A program made the position numbers and the translations under genes. From Beaufortia kweichowensis (lineage: Eukaryota; Chordata; Actinopteri; Cypriniformes; Gastromyzontidae), in contig CM032802.1 in the NCBI GenBank assembly GCA_019155185.1, positions 10,206,501-10,270,500 of the forward strand: a DNA stretch of 64,000 nucleotides, written 5' to 3'. Under the pieces are notes generated by a model that made no database searches, was not told where the DNA came from, and saw only the letters and a list, made by a program, of their open reading frames with translations. Position 1 is the first letter of the stretch, and the number at the start of each line of letters is the position of its first letter. This document shows, in pieces, positions 39,401-51,400 of this stretch.

Positions 39401-41935
39401 ATTGAAGGAAGCACTTAGAATTCATTAGAACAGAGACATTTGTAGTTATGTAACATGTTGCTTTCACAATAGGCAGTCACGAGGGAAGATAACATTTCCT
39501 AAACCTGGTTATGGGTTTTATAAATTCATGTTTTAGTTGTCCTGAGTTCTAGAAGTTCTACGAGCAGGATAAATGTAACTGAAACTTGTGTGTTATCATT
39601 TTTAGTAACCTTAAATTTCAGTTCCACATTTCTAAGTATGCAGAACTGTTAGGCTGTTGTCTCCTGCTTGTCTGTTGTATGACACTGATTGCTGAAAGCT
39701 TGATCTTTAGATAAGAAGGTTTAGTCATAGCTCAAGAGTAGCATGAACTAAGGTCTTGTTTTAAAATTTGCAAAAATCCTATAAAGTGTCTAACAATAGT
39801 GAAACCTTTTTGATTTAGGAAGGTCAGTCATTTGAATTATTTTGCCTACATTTATTTTAATTCTTTGATGTCAGGATCATTTTATTCATTTTAATGTTTT
39901 TACTTTGACTTTTCTTTTCAACTCATACTTATTTTGATTTCATACACATTTGTTTTTGCAGATTCCACTGCTACAGACGGTGTCCAAAAATTGCCCAGGT
40001 ACCTTCCTTTACTTTGACCCCCAAAACCTCTTTACTCTCTGATCACACAATGCTGGATGCACACTCAACAGTAGATTATATGCACTCCTTGCTGGTGCAG
40101 TTTTTGTGCAGGTGTTTGCTAATCAGATAATGCGTGGAACGGAACAGTGTTACGGTTTGGGATATCTTTTAGGTTCTGTTGCATAAGTCTACGGGAAGGA
40201 AGTTAACATTTGCTTGGAGAAATGTTGAGGCGGGTGGGGGTGGAAGGTGTATGCACTGCAGTAACATCTTAAAGATAGTTTAATAGGCCGTGGTGCATTG
40301 CTGTCTGTCATTAGTATTAGGTTTTTCAGTGTGAATTCAGTTCTCAAAAACAAGATTTAGTTTAACTAAATGTGATCCTGTATTTTTGTTTGATTTACTG
40401 TTTTCTACATACAACCATAAAATATACCCTTGATATCTTTAATATTGACCGGTCAAATATTTTGTCAAAAATTAATTGGTGAAATCAAACTTTGAATTTT
40501 TAGACTTTAGCCTGGTTTTCACAGACAGGCTCCCAAACAGTATAAATTATGTACTTATTTAATTTTTCACTTTTGTTTAGCATTTTTAAATGGCTTAATC
40601 ACTGTGTTGGGATTATTACTTCTTTACAAAATTACAAAATTCCTTAGTTATATAAAGTTAATTTGTTACTTTTGTTGTAACTATGTGACTCAATGTGTGA
40701 CTCTATGGGACTATGTAACTATGTTTGTTGATCATATACCATTGCGACTGATATGTTGCTTTATCCAGTAGTGATAAAAATCTAACTGATTCGTTTGTAA
40801 AGGTTTACCTATTCGTGTTGTCTTAAAAAATAGCAAAAGTCACTCAGGAAAAAACGTCAATTTAGAAAGCAGCAAAGACAATTTTAAGAGTTAATACTGA
40901 TTTCTAGTTTTTTTTCTCTCTACAGGAGCAAAAACCAGCTTAACATTCAAGAGAGAGAGTACGGACAGCTCCGATGAATCTACTAGTCGTGTAAATGGCC
41001 CACAAGAATTCTACCTCAAGTCCTCAACTCCACCCACATCTGAAACCACATGTGTGAAGATGCTAGAAACCAGATATTGCCTGATGACAAAGAAAAAGAA
41101 AGGCAGAGTAAAGATATCTTGTAAAAAGACATTTTTAGAAGAGACCAGTTCATCACAAGAGGAAGACTTCCCTGAGCAACCAGAGAGATGGACCATCGTC
41201 AACACCTTCGAGATGGAAGAAGCACACGTGGAGGTTAAGATTGAAGACGAAATTCAAGAAGAGTCTAACATTGCTACCTGGTGTCAACCTTTGACCTCTG
41301 ATGACTTCTCGGATAGCAGCAACGAGACGGAGAGCACTTCGTCAATGTCCTATCAGAGCCACAGGTCCAGCTCGGCAGAATCTCAGGGTTTGATGAAAGG
41401 ATCGTCCAGCATGGTTCTCAAACTGAGGAAAGTCTTCTTCAGTGAGGGTCGTAGGGGAAGAGTCACTCATTACCAGAAGGTCACAGATACTTTGGAGGCT
41501 CAGGGAGGTTTGCGTGACCACGACCGATTTAGAAATCATTACAGAAAAAAGAAACACAAATCATCCAGGCACCACACAGACAGAGAGCTTTCTTCACGGC
41601 TTCATAGTTCATATTCTCAAAACTGTTCTTATCTTTCCAAACAACATCACTCTAAAGGCAGACGCAGATGGGTTCTTCGTTCTGCTGTGCAGTCTGCCCG
41701 CTTGCCCATGGAGGACAGATATCCTGACCTGGTGGGAAAGAAGATCCGCCATCTGTATGAGGAAAGCGACAAAACAGAAGTGTGGTATAGAGGGGTGGTG
41801 TTGCGTATCCACGAGCCACACACCAATCCATTGAAAACTGTGTTTGAGGTCAAATATGATAGTGAGCCTGAGTGGCAGTACTATCTTGAGCTGCTGTTAG
41901 ACTACAAGAAGGGATGGTTGAAAGTAGAGGACTAA
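36475..41935 (+). CDS. C15orf39 homologue with an added C-terminal spindlin/Tudor-like domain
   Basis: The main model joins 36475-39244 to 40926-41935 in frame, giving 1259 residues (human C15orf39 about 1047). The acceptor is at 36436-36437; the start chosen is the first Met after it in this frame (MMSSNQG). The first 550 residues are Pro/Ser/His/Tyr-rich and probably disordered. Blocks shared with human C15orf39, as I recall it, include PPMPVINKVFSLAPYK and, at about residues 829-923, CPFPHVMRAG, DQVLQEHRVELRPTTLTEER and LPDIYPD. Between them lie several PsiKxE motifs (LKQE, IKKE, VKEE, later VKIE), possible SUMO sites. The last 72 residues (about 1188-1259; bases 41717-41932) resemble a spindlin-type Tudor repeat: LVGKKIRHLYEE, VWYRGVVL, FEVKYDSE, YYLELLLDYKKGWLKV. 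A small cassette at 39962-39979 (adding DSTATD) could also be spliced in without breaking the frame. The molecular function of the family is unknown to me. Position next to ppcdc matches human 15q24. Confidence 0.88.
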
Positions 41936-42475
41936 TTCTTGATGGCCTTTGTTTTGAAGTTCTAAAGGTATACATTTTTTGGTCTTATTTATTCTGTCTT
42001 TTGCACCTTCGTTTAAAAAAAAATTTATAAACTGAATTGATGACCACGGTACCAATTAAGATATTGGATTCCTACAATTTTAACTTTATAAACTTTTTTA
42101 AGTCTTTTGCAAACAAACAAATTTACTCATTGTATGTGTTTAGATTTAACCTCTTCATTTCTACGTGTTACGATATTTCTTATGTTCTGTCAGAAATGTT
42201 TAGTTGTTGCTGTGAACCCCTGAGATGTTAGCAAACAATCTCAGCAGGTATTGTGTTTATCACAAAGTGTAAACATTACGAACAATCCACATTCCTGTTG
42301 AGTGATTGGGATCAAAGGTGTGAACGCTGTTGTGTAACTGTTTACAGATTTATTTTTTATAATAGCTGCTGTCATGCTTTAAGACATCTGTGTTGTTGAT
42401 ATTTAAAAAAAAATTACTTTTCTTTCTTATTTTTTTATATTAAAAATAATAAAATAGTTTTGCTTGTTAAAATTT
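41936..42475 (+). other. Probable 3' UTR of the C15orf39 homologue
   Basis: Non-coding AT-rich sequence after the stop codon. AATAAA at 42448-42453 is a plausible polyadenylation signal. Confidence 0.55.
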
Positions 42476-43690
42476 TACCTTGAACTTCTATTTCATTAAG
42501 TTAGTGTCTTTGAAACAATTCGGGTGTGAATGTGTAGTAGAAAACATTTGTCAACGTCAAAGAAAAATGACGTCTTGTATATCCAGTTTGGCTTGTAGGT
42601 TTATTAATGTTCGTTAATAAGGTTTATAAAAAACAATGTTCGTTGTAGGTTTAATGTTCGGTAATTGTACCGTTTAATCGGTCGTAAATGTAATAGGGCT
42701 GGGTGTCTGTGAAGCCCCAAAGCTGTTTATAGTCTTAGTATATCTTTAACTTTGTGTCCACCAAAGTTTTGAAATCTCAATTGTATTCATTTAAAATGTA
42801 AAATAATGTTAATTACTATGCAAAATAGTGAGGTGATATTTGAAGAAATACCATACAACAATAATAAGAAATAAAACAAGTTTGTTAATCTGTTGTTTCA
42901 CAGAAATGTAGAGCATTCGTTAAGATTTAACTCCCTCTTGTGGACATAAATTGATACATGTCTAAATCTGCATCTCAGATGTCTGAATAATCATTTAGAC
43001 ATGAACCTTCTATACATACAGATGTATGTATGTATATATATATAAAAAACTATTATAGCAAAAACTATTTATGTTAATGACAAACAACCAATAAAGACCT
43101 ATTACACCACTAAAGAAATATTTGCAACATTTGCACTTTAATATTTGTTTTCTCCAAAACGAACAACTAATTTCTTACACATTTGTACACTATGTATATA
43201 AGAAATCAAAAATTTAATAGCATAAAGAAAGGATACATGTAGAAAAGTATTAAAAGTTTTTTGGATGTCTCAACAAAATGAGAGTAGCTGCTTTCTGTTA
43301 CTGTGAACTTTGAATTTGGATGCTTATGAACTATCAAACATCATCACATAAGCTGAAAAGCAAACTCGCCTGCAGGGGAAAGTTACATACACGTATTAAG
43401 CTGCATACAGGGATTATTTAACCATTTTGTGTTTATGAAAACCATACTGTGCATTCAAATGGAGCCACTGAAGATTCCCCCACTCCCATTTTGTGTTCTG
43501 CATTATGCTTGTATGAAATCTCTAGTTCTGTTTTAATAGTCAAAATTATGTATGGAAACCTGGAAGACCATCTCAGCACTCAGCATTACAAAGAACAACA
43601 TTAAAACATATTGCGACCATTCCCAATACACAATGCAGAAGATTAATTATTAAGCAAACACAAAAAACTCTTGTCACTTTTATGACAGTT
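42476..43690. other. Intergenic spacer between convergent genes
   Basis: AT-rich sequence with no recognisable gene. It has a short TATG/TA-type simple repeat at about 43017-43046. Part may belong to the arih1 3' UTR. Confidence 0.5.
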
Positions 43691-45439
43691 GACAAAAAAA
43701 TGCATTTCAGACATTTATTTTCTTTGAGCACATATGAAAACCAAAAAAAATTACTTCCAGCCACTTGACTTGAAAGTGAAAAAGTCATCAGTTTGAGATT
43801 GACACTTTGGTGTTTTGCCTTATTACTCCAACTTGATCTGCAATGACACTGGTTGCATGTCCCGCCTGTGTTTACCCTCAAACTCCACCCCAGACAGACA
43901 GGGACTCAGTGCTTCAACGATGGTCACGGTGTATCCACACACAATTTGTACATTTGAATGAAGTGTACATGAATCTGACATCACAGTACAAAGGTTACAT
44001 CACTTTTTTCCCCCTGCAAACCATATCATAACTCAAACGGCCCTTTGGAAACAATTCCAGGTGAAAACACAATGGTTACTTTACACAAAATGAATATAAG
44101 CGGTGTGGAGTCTAATAGCAAAGTTAACAGTGGCTTCCGACTATTAGTTCTGCGGTGTGCAAAAATCGAAATCGTGGAAAATGCCTAACCCTGTTTGTCA
44201 ATAGCTCAATCAGAACGCTTGACAACAGCTGTCAAGAAAAGCAGCTCGACAAGCCCATAAGTACAATTTTATCCATGTGCGTGTTGGGCTTCCGGAGAAA
44301 GAACCTCAAGCCGGGTCTAGAAATTAGAATGAACTTCAGAGAGACAACGAAAAAATATAAAAGATAATATGAGTGAATGTCACTCAATTTGGCTCTCGGA
44401 AATTATTCATATATCTCATATTACGTTACTAAATCTACCTAAGAGGACGATAACAGCGAAAGAGTCAGAGCAGAGGAAACCACTGTTCTGTTTAAAAGTT
44501 TTAACTTTTGGAAAAAGCAGCGACAATTATTCCCATTTCCTCCGAACCCAAAGCCAAAAGCTCCCAGAGCATTTCGAGAAAACAGCTTGTAGTAAGCAGA
44601 ATGCATCACCTTGGCATGCTCTGCTGGATTTGGCAGAATCTAAACCTCAGTCCCTGTGGAGCAGGAGAGAGGAATGGAGGGAGAGACACAAACTTATGAT
44701 TTATGTCAAGCATGTCAAGTCCAAACCTCCTAAGAGGGACGATCTGAGATAGGGAAAGACACTCAATCTACACAGCAAATATACATCTTTTTGAATATCT
44801 GCAAAGATAAATATCTCTTAAAAATGATGCAAACACATGCCACACTCTTACTCTTTAACTTCCATGCATATGCATATTTACAAATTGAAAAATACCGATT
44901 TGGACTTTTTTGCGTGTTCTATTCCACTACCGTTCTTATCTAAAAGTCTCCTCTTTAGAATCAACCAATCAACATTCAGCACCTCAAGCGTGAATCCGGC
45001 CAAGTACAGCAAACATGGTCAGAATGATTAAAGCCATTTTGAAAATAAAGTCCATTTTTCACACACACAAAAGAAGATAAACTCAAACAGAAAATATTCA
45101 TAAAATGTAACTGATAAGAAAGGGAAAGACTGGGCAAGATTTTACAATGCAAGCAAACAGAAGATATTTCACCTTTTCGTTGGATTTTTCAGTCTCGCGC
45201 TTTGCGCTGCTAACAATACTGTTGAACATGTAATATTTTATTTTTAATATTCTAACTTTTTTATTTAAATATAATTTACTCTTATGCTTTTCATGAAACA
45301 AAACTCTGGAAAAATGATGCAATGCAGGTGGGTTTGCCAGGGAGGAGGCAGCAGAGATCTGTGCTGCTCCGTGTTCATTGCATCAGCACTCTAATGGGTG
45401 GAGTTTCTCTCCGAGAGTCTGTGGTGTGGAGATGTAGCC
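43691..45439 (-). other. Probable long 3' UTR of arih1
   Basis: This stretch follows the arih1 stop on the minus strand. It is less AT-rich and less repetitive than the spacer beside it. AATAAA on the minus strand at 43719-43714 could be its polyadenylation signal. Small open frames on either strand here show no family resemblance. Confidence 0.4.
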
Positions 45440-48400
45440 TCAATCTTCGATGTACTCCCACAGGTCTTTGTCATAGCCTTCATGTACGTGTTGCAGCAGC
45501 ACTCTCCTTCTGCTCTCACAGTATCTGCATGCAAGAACATCACAAGGCGGCTCAAAATCAAACAATACCACAAAAGCAATGTGTCCCAAGAAATCCCAAG
45601 TAAATGTAAACTTGCCTGTATTTATCTTGTACTTTCTGCTTGATGTCCTGCAGAGAATCCTGGGAAATGTCTCGCTCCAGGTATCCAGACAGCACCTCCG
45701 TGGCATTCTCCAAATCCGCCTGGTTATTCTATTTGTAAACACACACAGCAACATTCAACGCTGCACATTTTCCATGAGCAATCGCATAAATTAAATGTTT
45801 ACTTCCAGAATTTACCTCGAAAATAATGGACTGGTTGTTCTTCTTGAGGTAGAACGCAAAAACATAGGTGAACATGAGAGTTGATCGGCACTGGCACAGC
45901 ACGTCCACGGCCTTCTTTAGGAACTGCACCTCGATCCACGACATGTTGTGCTGCTGCATCTCCTCCATCTTTTGCTTGACCTGGGCGTACAGCTTGTGCT
46001 CGAAGCGCAAGCTCTGCATGTGATTCATGTAGCGGTTGCAGTAAAACAGGTACCTCTGCAGGGCCGCCCTGGAACGCTGCACGACACAAGAAAAAGCACA
46101 CCGTTGATATAAACCCTAGTACAGGTTAATTTAAATACTATGCAGTAACTGCATCCTGTGATCATGCAAATAAGACCTTCATTTATATATGAATGATCTG
46201 AAATGTTTTACCTCCTGTGCATCCCTGGCTGCCTTGGCGTCGTCCTCATTGTAACGATTACAGTTGTACCTTTGGGGTAAATACAAATTCCAAGAATTAC
46301 TTTTAGTTACCAAAAATGTCTCATTCATCAAAAACGTTCAAGATTTCTATAATTCAGCAAAAGTTGTGGCACTCTAGGAAAAACACATCAGCCCCATTAC
46401 TGGGATATAATGTCTGAACATAAGTCACATTATCGAACATAACGAATTCAATATTAATAGAGCTGTCTGACTTCAAAGCCCATCAGGAAGACAGGTGAGC
46501 TGAAATAAGATTTGGACCTACCAAGCAGACCCATGTGGCTCCCATGGTCCCAGGCAAACCCAGCAGAACTCCGCTTTGCAGTTTTGGTTCCGACAGACCA
46601 TGTGGTTGCAGCCGCCATCTTTCTCTATAGTGACGTGGCATTTCGGACATTCCTGTTATATAACACATCTCCGTTATCCTTCTGGGTCAGATGAGACAGG
46701 GAAAGATCGACTACATCAAAGCAACGTAACCACTGACCTTAGTGTTTGCTGCAATCCAGTTTGACGTCTCGCTGTCATCGTCACATTTCTTAATCCATTT
46801 CCTTAGCCACTGAAAAAGGTAAGAGAGGGACGGTGGTTTAAAAGCATCATCTTAAATAGCAGGAAACTGTGTCAATGCTTATAAAGGGTTAAATTTTCTC
46901 TCTCAATAGAAGACTATTGTAATCCCCGTATGACAAGCACAAGGGAATTCAAGCTTCCTTTGTTTTTGCCAAGACTACCCCCACAATAACAAGGCAAGTC
47001 TCTGAAGAGTCTCTTAACGCTCAGAGAAGGAGAGGTGACAGACTGCTCGCTTTCTTTGTTTTATCCAGAAAACACTTGCATTAGTTGTATACTTCTATTA
47101 TTGGTCAAGCGGGGAAAGAGGGAAATATTCGATCAAAAATAACTCATTTTTTTCAAGACACACACTAAGTGTTTTGCACACACATTATTTTTGGAGTTCA
47201 TATTAATGTAGAGACACTATATAAATGAAGGTTTATTGATGGAACAGTATGTTCCATGTTAGTTTTCTGAACAAACAGCTTAATTTGCGCTTAAGCGTTA
47301 AAAATAAAACAATAAAAAGGCACACAACCATATGTTTAAACACTTAAGCCCCTTTGGCCTAAACATCAGAAAGATGCAATGTGAGCAGAACATACCTTAC
47401 ACTTCACTGGATCGTGCCAATTTTCTCCACAGTTAAAGCTGTGAATGAAACAAAAGCACATTAGCATTTTCTCATCCAGACAGATTACACAAGAAAATAC
47501 TAAAACAATATCTAAGAAACTTTTAGGCTATGTCTAGCAATTCCCTTCTGTGTTCTCGCATCTCAGTGGCCTGGTAGGTCATTTCTGAGCTGGTAGAAGC
47601 CCTAAACCTGAGGTCACGCTTCAAAAGTAAATGATCTCAGCGGCAGTTTAGTATCTTACCAGAACTGCCGACCACACTTGCATCGTACAGGTTTGGCATC
47701 TGGGTATTGAACTTTGACAACGTGATGACAGTCGGGCGCTGGACACCATTTTAACAGTCGGTTGCACTGCAGAGTAAGGATAAGAGTGAACTTTAATGAC
47801 TGTAACAACTGAATAATCAAATTTAGTTGATTAAAACCAGCTTACAAATCTAGCTGAGCAAAGATACACAATCTATAACCAGATACAAGTTAGATTTATA
47901 TATACAGTCAGATCCAAAAGTTTGGGAGCACTTGTAAAACGATTCCATGTTTTTCCTGGCACCAAAGATTTTCTTAAGTCTGGTGACTGTCACAAACAAG
48001 TAATGTCACAATAGTGACCTTAGCCTTAAAATCACACAATGTCATTTATAATTTTAAACTAATAATAACTCACAGATATCTCAAACTTTTGGATCTCAGC
48101 AACTTTAACATAAAAAACAAAACAGAAACAGAATCCTACCTCTACAAAACTATTAGTTATTAAATGCTGGTACTTCAGCTTCACTTTTGAATCTGTAATC
48201 AGACGCCTGGAGAAACAATTCAGGAATATTTACATTATGAACAAAAAATGCTTCTGAATGCTACAACACATTTAAGTACAAGCACACATCTAAAGATCAG
48301 ACACAGCATCAGAAAAGTAGCAGGGATATAATATGTAGGTTAAGACATCTGTGTGGAACCAGAATAATCTAATTGAATTAACAGCAAGTGTCAATCAACA

Positions 48401-51400
48401 CAGGATTACAAAAGTGTCCTAGTTTTGTATGCTAAGGCTATCTGAAATGAACAGATCAATTCAGATAGCCTAACGTACTCACATCAGATAGCTCACACCT
48501 TTTTATGACTATAACATGAGCGAGAAAAACCAATACAAGATGACTTTCAGATATTAAGCCAGAGACAGTAAGTGGGATGAGACAAACTATTTTTTATACA
48601 ATTATTTAAAAAATGTAAAGACATTTCATGTGACTCCTGTTTGATTGCTTTAAAATATGCATGCTGGAAAATACAGCTTGACATAGAAAAACAAAAATAA
48701 TTGATGACATCGTTTACCAGATTATCTTGCTGATTTCAAATATGCATTTTATTATCACATCCTGTGACCCTGACATGAATTTCGATTTAATCCCAGAAGA
48801 CGAAAAATGTAAAATGCATGAATATAATGAATACCAACATGTGTTTGATGACACTTTTTGTCTTGTTTCTCAAACACTTACATTACTGTGCTGTCATCCA
48901 CCAAAATATCACAGCTATGAGCAGGACAGGAAATGGTCTAGAATAGAAACAAGCTTGTGTTACAACAGGTCAGAGTAACCAAAACATCAGTTGACACACA
49001 GAGTAAAGCTGCTGCAGCAAACGTACACAGATAAAACTACATAGCTGCAGGATTTACAGGAGCCAATCAGCATCATCGAGACTGTCAGACTCCACCGACA
49101 GACTATTAATGCTGTCATATGAGCTGCGTGCAAGTAAAATCTGTAAATTCAGCAGTTTAAATAAATAAACAAACAAACAAACACACAGGATGTTTCTAGA
49201 AAGCTTTTCGTTACATAACATTAAGACCTAGACCAAGAGGCTTTTAAGACATACCTGTCCCATTCCTTCCTCTATGATTTTGGTGGTCAAGTAATCTCCC
49301 CAGCACTGCATGCAAAACTTATGCCCACATTCCAGACCGGTAAAATACTGCAAAAAAAAGATTTTTGGAAAAGTTACAGATATGAGCAGGTTGGCAAAAG
49401 AGTAAATGTCTATTACAAAAATATGCATGCCATAAAATTTCCTTTTAATTTGTAATGTCTTTTAAAGATGTAGTATACCCAATAATAAAATGATTTTCCC
49501 ATTTATTCACCCTCATGTCATTCCAAACCTGTATGAATTTCTTTCTTCTACAGAGCACAAAAGAAGAGAAACTGAAGAACATTGGTAACCAAATAACACT
49601 GACCCCCATTGACATCCATTGTACAGACACTCATCAATTTCTCAAAACATCTTCTTTTGTGTTTCTCCCAAAAAAAAAAGTAGTCATATTCAGGTTTTGA
49701 ACGGCATGAGGGTGACAAAATATTTGGGTGAACTATCCCTATAAGGGGGAAGGCCAGAGTAACCTCATAACCGTGAGTATATTAACTATAACCCAACAAC
49801 ATCAATGGACAAACACTGCACCGTGTAAACTGTCCTAGCTAACAAGCATTTTTGTGGCTGTGAAACACAATAAGCCCTGTCCTCTAATACAGATCGATAC
49901 AGATTGTTGTTTGGGCTCAGATAAGGATCTTACAAAGCAGTTCTAAACAGGTGACAGATTAGTCAGCCATTCTGCTTATCTGTTCTACCTACAAAGTATC
50001 CCATTGTCCTTCCTTTGGTCTACGGGTGTAATAGAGGTTGGATTTACTGTCTCGGGACAACAGGTAAAGAACAAATCAGTGTAATATTTGTGGTGACCTG
50101 ATGTAAGTGGAGCACTGTTACAATGGCACCACATGCAGTTTAACAGCATGTTGCAGAAGGCATTAATGAAATTTGGGGAATATCTCTCTGAAATTTAACA
50201 TTGAAACGAGAAACTAACATTAGGGGCAATTCAACTTTTCATACAATAAATGACTGAAAAACTGCATTGTGTGATCCAACATGAACCTCAAAACATGCTC
50301 ATTTTCTTAAGCACACAAGGAGTGACACTGCAACTTCCACAGCTAAATACTTCAAAGTCACCTTTCGAAGCAATAAACAAAACCGTTTTAAATCTCGTCC
50401 GCTGCGTAATCCAATGTTTACTTTTAGACGACTGCTGACTCTCATGACAAAGCAGATCAAAACAATGCATGCAGCACGCACACATTTCTCAAGTTCCCTG
50501 TAAATCTTTAGACCCGCCTGTTCCTCTGCTCTGCTGCTTTGTATACAAATTGAGTAATCCAGTGAAGAGATTAGTAGGGAAAGCGGCTCATTAGAAATCC
50601 TTCCTGCCGGCTGGCACAGTAGTGAGTCTAACATGAAAACGTAGATGTCAAAATAATACTGAATACCAGCTCACGTATCCTACAGTGCATCAGCATTCAT
50701 GTGGGAAAAAAACCTGTTTGCATTGCTAAAAGATTCACAACACCCACAGAAATCTTTGTACAGAATGCGATTCTTTTAAGCAGGCCCAGATGGAATTTGC
50801 GGCTGCTGCTGTTGCAGCACGGATTTGGGGGGGCACGGAACTCGATGGTTGTTCCAATTCTGGGAACTTTCCGCGGGCATCCGTGGAGGACGCCTATAAG
50901 ATATCAGCACGGCAGCAGTGGAAATGCATTAATGAGAGGCAATGAAAGCCGTTCCGCTGAGGGGTACTGACCGAGTTGGGATAGTTCAGATAGCATATCT
51001 GACATGGCATATCCTGTGCGGACGATCTTGTGTTCACGAGGCGTGTCCGGGACTTCTTGCTGGGATTTATAACGTGACACTCTGAAAACAGCTTGTCCAG
51101 GTTACCATCAAAATACCTGCAAAGAAGTGAAAGTTAGATTGTACTCAGAAAAAGTTTGCTGACTGGAAAACACAGCACAGAACAATTACCTTTCCATCAG
51201 CTTTTCTTTATCCCAGTTGAAATGACTAAGTAATATTCTAGTGATTGTGGCGGGATTCTGCAACGAGAGAGATGTGCATGCCATTTATTACACAACAATC
51301 ACAACATTGTCAACAAATCATTTTTAAAGTACCACCATGATTAAAAACATCTAAAATATCTAAACAACCCCCATTAATTGAGTGGTTGTACAACCCTGTG

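Noticed and set aside
44155..44752. Two adjoining plus-strand frames of 70 and 127 codons
   Set aside because: They lie antisense to the presumed arih1 3' UTR, show no protein-family pattern and have no splice or promoter context.
50701..50970. An 89-codon plus-strand frame antisense to arih1
   Set aside because: It is explained by the GC-rich block next to exon 3; no known domain, no promoter or polyadenylation signal.
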